Shown in pieces: positions 15,736-23,367 of a stretch of DNA of 36,027 nt. Each line of letters begins with the position of its first letter. Within the stretch, counting starts at the first letter, position 1. The position numbers were made by a program, and so were the translations under genes. The notes beneath the pieces are model-generated. The model had not been told where the DNA came from and searched no databases. It worked only from the letters and a program-made list of their open reading frames with translations. The DNA is from Pseudomonadota bacterium (lineage in GTDB: Bacteria; Myxococcota_A; Polyangia; Fen-1088), in the NCBI GenBank assembly GCA_023438785.1, contig JAEXQJ010000371.1:1-36027 (forward strand). The letters run 5' to 3'.

Positions 15736-16614
15736 CTACTGCCGGTTCATGTCGAAATCGAGCGCCAGATCCGCGGCCGGCGCGGAGTGAGTCAGGGCGC
15801 CGACGGAGACCAGGTCCACGCCCACCCGGGCCAACTCGGGAATGCGGGCCAGGGTGACGCCTCCCGAGACTTCGAGCAGAGGGCGGGGCGTCAGTCCGCG
15901 CACGCGTGCCACGGCCTTCTCCACCTCGGCCAATGTGAAATTGTCGAGCAGTACGATGTCCGCGTTGGCCGCCAGCGCATCCTCCAGTTGGGCCAGTGTG
16001 TCCACCTCGACCTCGATCTTGAGGCCATGCGGCACATGGCCACGGGCGCGGCGGACGGCCTCGCCGATGGAGCCGGTCACCACCAGGTGGTTGTCCTTGA
16101 TGAGCACGCCAGAGCCCAGGTCGAAGCGGTGGTTGCTGCCGCCCCCCATGCGCACGGCGTATTTCTCCAGCAGGCGGAAACCGGGCGTCGTCTTGCGGGT
16201 GTCGGTGATGCGCAGCCGCGAGCCGGCCGCCGCCTCCACGAAGGCCCGGGTCAGCGTGGCCGTGCCGGACAAGCGTTGGACAAAGTTGAGGGCCGTGCGC
16301 TCGGCCGACAGCAGGGCCGCGGCCGCGCCGCTGTAGGTCCGCACGATGGTCCCGGCGGTGACCTCGTCGCCGTCCCGGGCTGTGCCTCGAATGCCCACCT
16401 GGGGATCGAGGCGCTGGAACACGGCGTCCGCGACCTCCAGACCGGCCAGCACCAGCTTCTGTCGGGCGACCAGGTGTGCCGCGGCGCGTGCCGGGGCCGG
16501 CATCAGCGCCGCCGTGGTGCAATCGCCGCGACCCAAGTCCTCCTCCAGCGCGAGGTCGATGAGCCGCGATACGGCTGGGGTGGCCAGGAGGGAGTGTGAC
16601 ATGCGCGGCAGCAT
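15736..16614 (-). CDS. nadC: Quinolinate phosphoribosyltransferase (nicotinate-nucleotide pyrophosphorylase, carboxylating)
   Basis: Makes nicotinate mononucleotide from quinolinate and PRPP in de novo NAD synthesis. The 292-aa length is normal. Motifs in order: EEDLGRGDCT near residue 28, ERTALNFVQRLSGTAT, DTRKTTPGFRLLEKYAVRMGGG with the substrate-binding Arg, Lys and His residues, NHRFDLG, and LLDNF near the end of the barrel. The ATG at 16614 is used; a second ATG four codons later is equally possible, and neither has a clear SD. It leads the nadC-birA unit and is divergent from rsmD, from which it is 56 bases away. Confidence 0.97.
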   Translation of the reverse strand: MLPRMSHSLLATPAVSRLIDLALEEDLGRGDCTTAALMPAPARAAAHLVARQKLVLAGLEVADAVFQRLDPQVGIRGTARDGDEVTAGTIVRTYSGAAAALLSAERTALNFVQRLSGTATLTRAFVEAAAGSRLRITDTRKTTPGFRLLEKYAVRMGGGSNHRFDLGSGVLIKDNHLVVTGSIGEAVRRARGHVPHGLKIEVEVDTLAQLEDALAANADIVLLDNFTLAEVEKAVARVRGLTPRPLLEVSGGVTLARIPELARVGVDLVSVGALTHSAPAADLALDFDMNRQ

Positions 16615-16670
16615 AGCCCGCGGGCTGTCACGTTGACTACCCGGGGGGCTGCAGGTTAGGTAACGCCTTC

Positions 16671-17237
16671 ATGCGGGTCACTGCAGGAGCCGACCGCGGG
16701 CGCAAGCTTCGCGCGCCACGGGGTGCGACCACTCGACCCACGGGTTCGAAGGTTCGCGAGGCCATGTTCAACATCCTGGGCCCTCCGTCCGCGCATCACG
16801 TGCTCGACCTCTACGCGGGGACCGGGGCCTTGGGCATCGAGGCCCTGTCCCGGGGTGCGGTGAGCGCCTCCTTCGTGGAACGGGATAGCCGGGCGCTCTC
16901 GGCTCTGCACCGCAACCTGCGCGACCTGGGCTTCGCCAGCCGGTCACGCGTCATCAGCGGCAACGTCGTGACGGCCCTGCAGCGTTTGGCCCAGGAGCCG
17001 GGGCGCGAGCCCTTCGGCTGGGTCTTCCTGGACCCGCCCTATGCGGGGGGCGAGGTGGAACCCGTCTTGTGCATTCTGTCGGGAAGCCAGCTCCTGGCCC
17101 AGGGGGCCGTCATCATCGTGGAGCACGATCGCCATCACGTACCGCCCGAGTCGCTGGGCGCCCTCTATCTGACCGATCGTCGTTTCTACGGCGACACCGG
17201 CGTGTCGTTCTACCGGCGCCATCAGGGGCTGGCGTAG
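16671..17237 (+). CDS. rsmD: 16S rRNA (guanine(966)-N(2))-methyltransferase
   Basis: Methylates G966 of 16S rRNA with S-adenosylmethionine during small-subunit assembly. The 188-aa protein has the typical N-terminus MRVTAGADRGRKL with a basic RNA-binding segment (RPTGSKVREAMFNIL), SAM motif I (LDLYAGTGALGIEALSRGA, near residues 45-63) and the catalytic DPPY (near 123-126). Length and motifs are standard. It heads a plus-strand set with coaD 85 bases downstream, an order widely conserved in bacteria that supports both calls. The short gap to divergent nadC (56 bases) must hold both promoters; I could not pick them out. Confidence 0.95.
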   Translation: MRVTAGADRGRKLRAPRGATTRPTGSKVREAMFNILGPPSAHHVLDLYAGTGALGIEALSRGAVSASFVERDSRALSALHRNLRDLGFASRSRVISGNVVTALQRLAQEPGREPFGWVFLDPPYAGGEVEPVLCILSGSQLLAQGAVIIVEHDRHHVPPESLGALYLTDRRFYGDTGVSFYRRHQGLA

Positions 17238-17322
17238 GGCACCGAACGGTTTGCCTCCCTCAGGAAATCGCGTCACGTGCCCTGGTTGCTCCTCGGTCCA
17301 TCAAAGCGCTCGGTGCTCTAGC

Positions 17323-17814
17323 TTGCGCCCCTCTCTCGCCATCTACCCGGGGACCTTCGATCCCATCACGAACGGTCACACGGACATCGTGCGCAGGGCG
17401 CTCACGCTGTTCGACCGGGTCGTGGTGGCCGTGGCCCAGAACGTGCGGAAGAGGCCGCTCTTCTCGCTCGCCCAGCGCTCGCGGATGATTCGTCAGTCGG
17501 TCGGGAACGATCCTCGCGTCGAGGTGGACTCTTTCGACGGCCTGCTGGTGGAGTACGTGCGGGCGCGCCAGACCCGTTTCGTCATCCGCGGGCTGCGGGC
17601 GGTGGCCGACTTCGAATACGAGTTCCAGTTCGCCCACATGAACCGGCAACTGGCCCCCGAGGTGGAAACGATTTTTCTGATGACTAACGAGGACAGCTTC
17701 TTCGTCTCTTCATCCCTGGTCCGCGAAGTGGCTGCCATGGGGGGCGACATCTCCCGCGTGGTACCGCCGGCCGTGGCCAGGGAGCTAAAGCGAAAGTTCA
17801 AGACCCGGAGGTAA
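17323..17814 (+). CDS. coaD: Phosphopantetheine adenylyltransferase
   Basis: Transfers AMP from ATP to 4'-phosphopantetheine, the fourth step of coenzyme A synthesis; cytoplasmic hexamer. With the TTG at 17323 the protein is 163 aa, matching the family length, and begins MRPSLAIYPGTFDPITNGH as expected. That stretch contains the nucleotidyltransferase motif, here NGH. GLRAVADFEYEFQFAHMN near residue 90 and SSSLVREVA near residue 128 are also typical. The frame is open back to 17251, but the extra 24 residues have no counterpart in the family. The SD is weak. The stop is four bases before the aminotransferase start. Confidence 0.95.
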   Translation: MRPSLAIYPGTFDPITNGHTDIVRRALTLFDRVVVAVAQNVRKRPLFSLAQRSRMIRQSVGNDPRVEVDSFDGLLVEYVRARQTRFVIRGLRAVADFEYEFQFAHMNRQLAPEVETIFLMTNEDSFFVSSSLVREVAAMGGDISRVVPPAVARELKRKFKTRR

Positions 17815-17818
17815 GTCA

Positions 17819-19018
17819 GTGATAAAGCTAGCGAAAAGGCTATCCGTCGTCGAGCCGTCGATGACATTGAAGGTGACCGCCAAGGCGGCCGAGCTGCGCG
17901 CCGCCGGGGTGGACGTGGTGAGCTTCGGAGCGGGCGAGCCCGACTTCGACACGCCGGTTCACATCAAGGAAGCGGCCAAGAAGGCCCTGGATGCGGGGGC
18001 TACCAAGTACACCGCGGTCGAGGGCACGCCGGCCCTGCGCAAGGCGGCCGCATCCTGGTTCACCCGGGCCCACGGCTTCGAGGTGTCGCCCAAAGAGGTC
18101 ATGGTCAGCGCCGGGGCCAAGCAGTGCCTCTACAACGCCTTCCATGTCCTGCTGGACGAGGGCGATGAGATCATCATCCCGGCGCCCTACTGGGTCAGCT
18201 ACGCGGAGATGGCCAAGCTGGCGGGGGCCAAGCCGGTGCCCGTCGTGTCGCGGCCCGAGGCGGGCTTCGTCGTCGATCCGGACGAGGTGGCCAAGGCCAT
18301 CACGCCGCGTACCCGCATGATCCTCATCGTCTCGCCGTGCAACCCCACGGGTGCCGTGTACGACGAGAAGACCCTGCGTGGCCTGGCCGACCTGGCTTGC
18401 AAGCACGACCTGTGGCTGCTCACGGACGACATCTACCGCACGCTGTGTTACGGCGACGCCAAGTTCATCCAGCCCGCCACCTTCGGACCCGAGATTCGCA
18501 AGCGCACCATCATCGTGGATGGCGTCTCCAAGGCCTACTCGATGACTGGCTGGCGCATCGGGTTCTGCGTGGCGCCGCAGCCGGTGATCGAGGGCATGTC
18601 CACCCTGCAGGGCCAGTCCACGACCAACGCCGCCACGGTCAGCCAGGCCGCCGCGCTGGCCGCCCTGGAAGGCCCCACGGACGAGGTGGAGAGGATGCGC
18701 CTGGAGTTCGACAAGCGGCGGCAGTTCATGGTCCGGGCGTTGCGCGCCATCCCCGGCGTGAAGTGCTTGGAGCCCAAGGGCGCCTTCTATGCCTTCCCGG
18801 ATGTGAGCGCGTTCGTGGGACGTCGCACGCCCGCGGGTAAGGTGCTGGACGGTGACCCCGCCATCTGTGACTACCTCATCGAGGACGCCAGGGTGGCCGT
18901 GGTCCCGGGCTCGGCCTTCTACGCCCCTGGCTACGTGCGTCTGTCCTACGCGACGTCGCAGGCCAACATCGAAAAGGGGCTGAGCCGCATCGCGGAGGCG
19001 CTGGGCAAGCTGAAGTAG
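17819..19018 (+). CDS. aspC: Class I aspartate aminotransferase (subgroup Ib type)
   Basis: PLP enzyme that interconverts aspartate and oxaloacetate with 2-oxoglutarate and glutamate; some family members also accept prephenate or aromatic amino acids. The 399-aa protein shows SFGAGEPDFDTP near residue 36, the PLP Asn/Pro region SPCNPTGAVY, the Asp-Tyr block (LTDDIYRTLCYG), the Schiff-base Lys in GVSKAYSMTGWRIG near residue 240, and the substrate Arg in YVRLSYAT near the C-terminus. The start is GTG at 17819 with GGAGG seven bases upstream, inside the end of coaD, so the two genes are tightly linked. The next gene is convergent. Confidence 0.94.
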   Translation: MIKLAKRLSVVEPSMTLKVTAKAAELRAAGVDVVSFGAGEPDFDTPVHIKEAAKKALDAGATKYTAVEGTPALRKAAASWFTRAHGFEVSPKEVMVSAGAKQCLYNAFHVLLDEGDEIIIPAPYWVSYAEMAKLAGAKPVPVVSRPEAGFVVDPDEVAKAITPRTRMILIVSPCNPTGAVYDEKTLRGLADLACKHDLWLLTDDIYRTLCYGDAKFIQPATFGPEIRKRTIIVDGVSKAYSMTGWRIGFCVAPQPVIEGMSTLQGQSTTNAATVSQAAALAALEGPTDEVERMRLEFDKRRQFMVRALRAIPGVKCLEPKGAFYAFPDVSAFVGRRTPAGKVLDGDPAICDYLIEDARVAVVPGSAFYAPGYVRLSYATSQANIEKGLSRIAEALGKLK

Positions 19019-19034
19019 GCCGAAGCTAGAGCGG

Positions 19035-19056
19035 GGCCGGAGCGCACGTTCCGGCC
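19035..19056. terminator. Hairpin after aspC
   Basis: GGCCGGA (19035-19041) pairs with TCCGGCC (19050-19056) across an 8-nt loop, 17 bases past the aminotransferase stop and between convergent genes. No T-run follows, so the call as terminator rests on stem and position only. Confidence 0.4.
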
Positions 19057-19063
19057 TGCACGG

Positions 19064-19090
19064 GCGAGGCGGAGGGCTCTCCGGCCTCGC
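19064..19090. terminator. Second hairpin in the aspC/regulator convergent gap
   Basis: GCGAGGCGGAG pairs with CTCC-G-GCCTCGC, giving 11 bp with one bulged G and a GGCT loop. Two stems in a row in a 133-base convergent gap suggest a bidirectional stop signal. The remainder of the gap, including CAAAAAA near 19145, shows no gene. Confidence 0.45.
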
Positions 19091-19151
19091 TCGTCACACG
19101 CGCAGCCCAGCCGGAAGCCGATCCGCGCGTTCTCGCCTGGTCTTCAAAAAA

Positions 19152-20537
19152 CTAGGCGGACGGCGGGACGAGCGTGCGCTTGCGCCGCAACTTCTCGACC
19201 AGGGTCGTGCGGTTGAGACCCAGGAGCTCGGCGGCGCGGTTCTTATTGCCGCCGGTGCGCTCCAGGGCCTCCGCAATCATGCGGTCTTCCACTGACTCCA
19301 AGATGGCGCGCAGGTCGGTTCCGTCCGCCGGCAAGTCAGGAATGGGCGTGGGGACCGGCGCGGCGGGCTCGCGCGTGGCGCGAACCTGGGGCGGCAGATG
19401 GGCCATGTCCAACTCGCCCGAGCCTTTGAGAATGACCATGCGCTCGATCAGGTTCTCCAACTCGCGGATGTTGCCCGGCCAGAAGTAGCGCCTCAGGGCG
19501 GCCATGGCCTCCGGGTGGATGCCGGTCACGCTGCGTCGGTTCTTCTCGTTGAAGCGTCGGATGAAATGCTCGCACAGCAGGGGGATGTCGGTGGCGCGGT
19601 CGCGCAGCGGCGGCAGCTCAATCGGGATCACGTTGAGCCGCCAGAAGAGGTCCGCGCGGAAGCGGCCCGCGGCCACGTCGTTCTCCAGCTTGCGGTTCGT
19701 CGCGGCCAGAATGCGCACGTCGATCCTTTGGTCTTGCTCCTCGCCCACCGGCCGCAAGACCCCGTCCTGAATCAGGCGCAGCAGCTTGGCCTGTACGCCC
19801 AGCTCCATGTCGCCGATTTCGTCGAGCAAGATGGTGCCCCCGTCGGCCTCCGCGAAGCGGCCCACGCGCGCGTTGCTGGCGCCCGTGAACGCCCCCTTGG
19901 CGTGGCCGAAGAGCTCGGATTCCACGAGGTTGGTCGGGATGGCCGCGCAGTTGACGGCCACGAAGGGCTTCTTGGCGCGCGCCGACCCGGACACGATGGC
20001 CCGCGCGATGACCTCCTTGCCCGTTCCTGATTCGCCCGTGATGAGCACCGTGCAGTTCGTGTCGGAGACCTGCGACAAGATACTGAGGACGGGCAACATG
20101 CTCGGATCGTTGCCGAGCAGCCAGGGCGCCACCCGGGCCCGCCAGGCCATGGGGTCCGAGGCGAGCTGCGGGGCTGGTGTCCGGGAGCCCAACGCCCCCG
20201 CCAGGACTTCTTGCAGCGCCTTGATCTCGATGGGCTTGACCAGGAAATCGCGTGCACCGGAGCGCATGGCGCGAACCGCGTCCGTGACTTCCGCGCTGCC
20301 GCTCATCACCACGACGGGAACGTGGGGATGCCGGGCGCGAACCGCGTCCAGGACAGCAAAGCCGTCCACGATGGGCATGCGCAGATCCGTGACCACCACA
20401 TCGAAGGCCTCCCGCTCGATTCGATTCAGGCCGCCCGGGCCGTCCGCGGTGACCACATCGTATGATGCGGCGCGCAGAAGGCGAGCCAAACCTCTACAGA
20501 GCGTCTCTTCGTCGTCGCAGAGGAGGATCTTCGCCAT
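19152..20537 (-). CDS. Sigma-54-dependent response regulator (NtrC family), orphan
   Basis: The 461-aa protein has a receiver domain (DDE at 8-10, phospho-acceptor Asp51, Lys101), an AAA+ activator domain (Walker A GESGTGKE at 169-176, intact GAFTGA at 216-221, Walker B TILLDEIGD) and a Fis-type helix-turn-helix at the C-terminus (NKNRAAELLGLNRTTL). All residues needed for sigma-54 activation appear present, in contrast to the regulator at 4437-5852. No kinase gene is adjacent, so its sensor must be encoded elsewhere. The ATG at 20537 gives the standard start MAKILLCDDEE; the frame is open a further 57 bases upstream. It is divergent from the SUKH-TPR gene across 146 bases. Confidence 0.94.
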   Translation of the reverse strand: MAKILLCDDEETLCRGLARLLRAASYDVVTADGPGGLNRIEREAFDVVVTDLRMPIVDGFAVLDAVRARHPHVPVVVMSGSAEVTDAVRAMRSGARDFLVKPIEIKALQEVLAGALGSRTPAPQLASDPMAWRARVAPWLLGNDPSMLPVLSILSQVSDTNCTVLITGESGTGKEVIARAIVSGSARAKKPFVAVNCAAIPTNLVESELFGHAKGAFTGASNARVGRFAEADGGTILLDEIGDMELGVQAKLLRLIQDGVLRPVGEEQDQRIDVRILAATNRKLENDVAAGRFRADLFWRLNVIPIELPPLRDRATDIPLLCEHFIRRFNEKNRRSVTGIHPEAMAALRRYFWPGNIRELENLIERMVILKGSGELDMAHLPPQVRATREPAAPVPTPIPDLPADGTDLRAILESVEDRMIAEALERTGGNKNRAAELLGLNRTTLVEKLRRKRTLVPPSA

Positions 20538-20645
20538 CTTAGCCGGCTCTCCGCAGCGCGGTTCCTGTCTCGCGCCGTTCCAGTGTTGCGCCATCCCCGG
20601 GTGCGGTCAAGATAGCCGTCTGGGTTGCCGTTGCCGCGTTTGCGC

Positions 20646-20674
20646 TTGATTGCCTGCGGCTCGCTTCGTATACC
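20646..20674 (+). promoter_or_regulatory. Sigma-70-type promoter close to the SUKH-TPR start codon
   Basis: TTGATT (20646-20651) and TATACC (20669-20674) are exactly 17 bases apart and each match consensus at four positions. Initiation about seven bases after the -10 box would fall two to four bases before the ATG at 20684. This fits the absence of any SD and implies a leaderless message. Confidence 0.5.
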
Positions 20675-20683
20675 CCCCCGACG

Positions 20684-22459
20684 ATGGCCGATCCGGTCAG
20701 AATGTTGCTCCTGGAAATCGAACAGGAATGTGCTCGCCTGCCCGGCGCTGCCCTGATCCGTGCCGAGGGCGGCGAAGCGCGCCTGGACCGCTTCAAGCAG
20801 CTTGCGGGCCGCGACGCGTGCCCTGGCTACGCGGCGTTCGTGCGCCAGTACGACGGCGGGCAGCTCAGTGCACCGCAGGCCGAGAAGCCGGGCGATTTGG
20901 GATCCGCCGAGCCGGGACTGCGGCTTCTGACCTTCGAGGAGAGTCTGCGACGCACCCGTGGTGCGGAGCGCGCCGAGCTGAAGGGCCTGTGGCCGATCGC
21001 CGAGCGGGGCCCGCGCTTGTTCGCCCTGGACTACGAGGTCGCGCCCGACGGCGAGTGCCCGGTGGTCGAGGTGGCCGACCACAGCGTGGACCGGGTCGGA
21101 ACCAGCTGTCTGCGTTTCCTCTATGCTTGCCTGGGCGAGATCGCGGCGGGGCCGCAAGCCGTGCCCCTGGATCTGGCGCGGGATCTCTGCCGTCGAGACC
21201 CGGGGCTGGCAGACCACTGGGTTCATCTCATCGATCACCTCGAGGATGCCAAGCGAGCCCCGGAGATCGACGACGTTCTGGTGGAGGCGCTCCGTTGTGC
21301 CAGCCCGCCTGGGCCCGCGCTCATGATCGCGGTGGCCCTGCGGGCCCTGGATCGCGGGGACTTGACCCGGGCGCTGGCGGCCATCGAGGACGCGCTGGGC
21401 TTGGAGGCTATGACCGCGCGAGACGACGACGCGCGCTTGGACGCGGCGGCCATCTCGTTGGTGCTGGCGCAGGAGCGGGGCGATGCCGGGGCCGCGGCGC
21501 GGGCCCGCGAGTGTCTGGGGGCGGCGACGGCGTCGACCGGGGCTTACTGGCGGGGCGAGGCCATGCGTTCCTACGTCATCGAGGACGAGCGGCGGGCCGC
21601 CCTGGCTACGCGGGTGGTAGAGGCCTTGGTGCCCGGCGACACGGATACCCGGCGCATGCGCGAGAATCGAGCCAATCTGCCGACTGCGCTGCGCGCCCTG
21701 TCGGCGGCGCGCGATGCCCTGGATCGCGGGGCTTTCGACGAGGCCATCCGCCATGCCCAAGCGGCGGCCGGGGAACGTCCCGACCTGGGCGTGTGCCATG
21801 CGGTGCTCGCGGAGAGCCTCAACGCCCGTCGAGAGCGCGGGGCTCTGGAAGCGGCTCAGCGGGCCACGACGCTGAATCCTGTCCTGGTGGATGCCTGGCG
21901 CGAGATGGGCGATGCCTACCTGGAGGCCAGGCAGGCGAGCCGTGCCGAGGAGGCGTTCCGAAAGGCGTTGGAGTGTGACCCGAGCTTCGCCTTGGGCTTC
22001 GCCAAGCTGGCCCAGGCGCTGTTGGAGCAGGGCCGCACGCGCGATGCCCTGGAGGCCATTTCGGCTGCCTCCGACCGGGGCGGCGACCCCTTCTTCGCGG
22101 CCGCCGTCAAGGGCGACATCCTGGCCGAGATGAGCCGGCACCACGAGGCGGCCGAATCCTACGACCATGCCTTGCGCTTGGAGCCCGAGGACCATTGGGT
22201 GCTGCACCAGGCAGCCATCGAGCACAGCCGCGCGGGCAACCTCGAACGCGCGGCCGAGCTCTTCGAACAGGCCCTCTGTCACGACCACGACGGTTGTCAT
22301 CAGACCCTGGTGGACTACGGCGATCTGTTGCGTCGCATGGGACGCATCGGAGACGCGGTTCGCATGTACCGCAAGGCCGTGGCCGCGAATCCCAACGATC
22401 CCGAGTGGCGCCGCGTGCTGCGTGAAGCTGAACGCGAGCTGATGGCCGCGCCGAACTAA
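20684..22459 (+). CDS. SUKH-like N-terminal domain plus TPR repeat protein
   Basis: The 591-aa cytoplasmic protein has no signal peptide. Residues about 20-160 resemble the SMI1/KNR4 (SUKH) fold: PGYAAFVRQYDGGQL near 47-61, LWPIAERGPRLFALDYE, CPVVEVADHSVDRVGTS, and a closing FLYACLGEI helix. From about 190 the protein is helical repeats, clear TPRs from about 345 on (for example LVDAWREMGDAYLEARQ and FALGFAKLAQALLEQGR, with the usual Ala, Gly, Tyr and Pro spacing). SUKH domains occur in polymorphic toxin immunity proteins and in regulatory scaffolds; no toxin gene adjoins this one, so a scaffold role is more likely. The SUKH call is from pattern only and needs a profile search. There is no SD at the ATG. 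Confidence 0.8.
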   Translation: MADPVRMLLLEIEQECARLPGAALIRAEGGEARLDRFKQLAGRDACPGYAAFVRQYDGGQLSAPQAEKPGDLGSAEPGLRLLTFEESLRRTRGAERAELKGLWPIAERGPRLFALDYEVAPDGECPVVEVADHSVDRVGTSCLRFLYACLGEIAAGPQAVPLDLARDLCRRDPGLADHWVHLIDHLEDAKRAPEIDDVLVEALRCASPPGPALMIAVALRALDRGDLTRALAAIEDALGLEAMTARDDDARLDAAAISLVLAQERGDAGAAARARECLGAATASTGAYWRGEAMRSYVIEDERRAALATRVVEALVPGDTDTRRMRENRANLPTALRALSAARDALDRGAFDEAIRHAQAAAGERPDLGVCHAVLAESLNARRERGALEAAQRATTLNPVLVDAWREMGDAYLEARQASRAEEAFRKALECDPSFALGFAKLAQALLEQGRTRDALEAISAASDRGGDPFFAAAVKGDILAEMSRHHEAAESYDHALRLEPEDHWVLHQAAIEHSRAGNLERAAELFEQALCHDHDGCHQTLVDYGDLLRRMGRIGDAVRMYRKAVAANPNDPEWRRVLREAERELMAAPN

Positions 22460-22620
22460 GAGCCTGTTGCGCATAGGCGGACCGAGCGTGGCGGAGCGCG
22501 GCCGGGCCGGATGCGAGGCGCGAGGAGGGCGAATACTCGACGTGTTCAACCGACGAGCAGCGAAGCAGACGGTCCGGCCCAGCCCGCCGCGCGACGCCGG
22601 AGCCTATGCGCAACTGGCTC
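22460..22620. repeat. 161-bp imperfect palindrome with 19-bp terminal inverted repeats (MITE-like)
   Basis: The ends GAGCCTGTTGCGCATAGGC (22460-22478) and GCCTATGCGCAACTGGCTC (22602-22620) are inverted copies with one mismatch. The arms go on pairing inward with gaps (GCGTGGCGG with CCGCCGCGC; GGGCCGGA with TCCGGCCC), leaving a central GC-rich segment of about 60 bases. It fills the whole space between the stop of the TPR gene (22459) and the stop of pgl (22621). It has no coding capacity. It may be a miniature inverted-repeat element used as a two-way terminator. No target-site duplication is obvious. Confidence 0.7.
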
Positions 22621-23367
22621 CTAACTGCCCTCGGCCGCAGCGCGGTCCAGGTACCAGATGAGTTGCGTATCGGAACCCGGGGCGATGCCCACGATGGGGT
22701 AATCGCGCGCGTTCGTCGGTTCGTTCGCCGCCTGGCGGAGCGTGGCGTGCTTGGGGCTGCCCGTGACCAGGACGGCGATGAGACGGGCCGAGCCAATCAC
22801 GGGGTAGGTGAGCGTCATGCGCGGCCGCGGCAGCGCGACGTGCTCTCCATCGTTCAGCGTGACCCAGCGACCCCGTTCTGCCAGGGCCGGGCTGCGGGGG
22901 AAGAGGCTGGCCGTGTGGCCATCGGGGCCCATGCCCAGGATCGCGATATCCAGCCGAGCTTCGCTTGCGGCCAGGGCGTTCCGCAGATCCCGTTCGTAGA
23001 TCTCCGCGCCATCCGCTCGGTCCACGGGCATGGGGTGCACCCGCTGCCGAGGCAGGGAAACGTCGTTCACCAAGGCCGCGCGAATCATGGCGAAGTTGAG
23101 CCTGGGGTCGTCCTCGGCCACACAGCGCTCGTCCACCTGCCACAGGTCGGTGCGCGCCCAGTCCTCGCGGCCATAGTCGGGCGCATGTGCCAGGAGCTGA
23201 TACAGCCGCTCGGGGCTGCTGCCGCCCGAGAGAGCCCAGTGTACCCGCCCCGCCGTCGCCAGACGGTGGCGCGCGAAAGCGGTGAGATCGCGCGCCGCCC
23301 GTTGGGCCGTCGCCTCGGGCGAGGCTTCGATGATTTGCTGGCCACGCAGGCCGGACAGGGAAGTCAT
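22621..23367 (-). CDS. pgl: 6-phosphogluconolactonase
   Basis: Hydrolyses 6-phosphogluconolactone to 6-phosphogluconate, the second step of the oxidative pentose phosphate pathway. The 248-aa protein has the family motifs ALSGGSSPERLY near residue 45, WQVDERCVAEDDPRLNFAM, and LGMGPDGHTASLFP, which holds the catalytic His; it belongs to the DevB/SOL type rather than the beta-propeller Pgl. The ATG at 23367 overlaps the TGA of zwf as ATGA, so the two are translationally coupled; longer frames upstream are not used. The stop lies right beside the 161-bp palindrome. Confidence 0.96.
   Translation of the reverse strand: MTSLSGLRGQQIIEASPEATAQRAARDLTAFARHRLATAGRVHWALSGGSSPERLYQLLAHAPDYGREDWARTDLWQVDERCVAEDDPRLNFAMIRAALVNDVSLPRQRVHPMPVDRADGAEIYERDLRNALAASEARLDIAILGMGPDGHTASLFPRSPALAERGRWVTLNDGEHVALPRPRMTLTYPVIGSARLIAVLVTGSPKHATLRQAANEPTNARDYPIVGIAPGSDTQLIWYLDRAAAEGS

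Noticed and set aside
20620..20683. Possible sigma-54 (-24/-12) promoter for the SUKH-TPR gene (TGGGTTGCCGTTGCC)
   Set aside because: The GG-to-GC spacing is one base short of the strict requirement and the rest fits poorly; the sigma-70-type pair nearby is better.
20426..22549. A 707-codon minus-strand open frame across the SUKH-TPR gene
   Set aside because: It runs through the palindrome and into the regulator, has no recognisable domain, and the plus-strand frame has clear TPR repeats.
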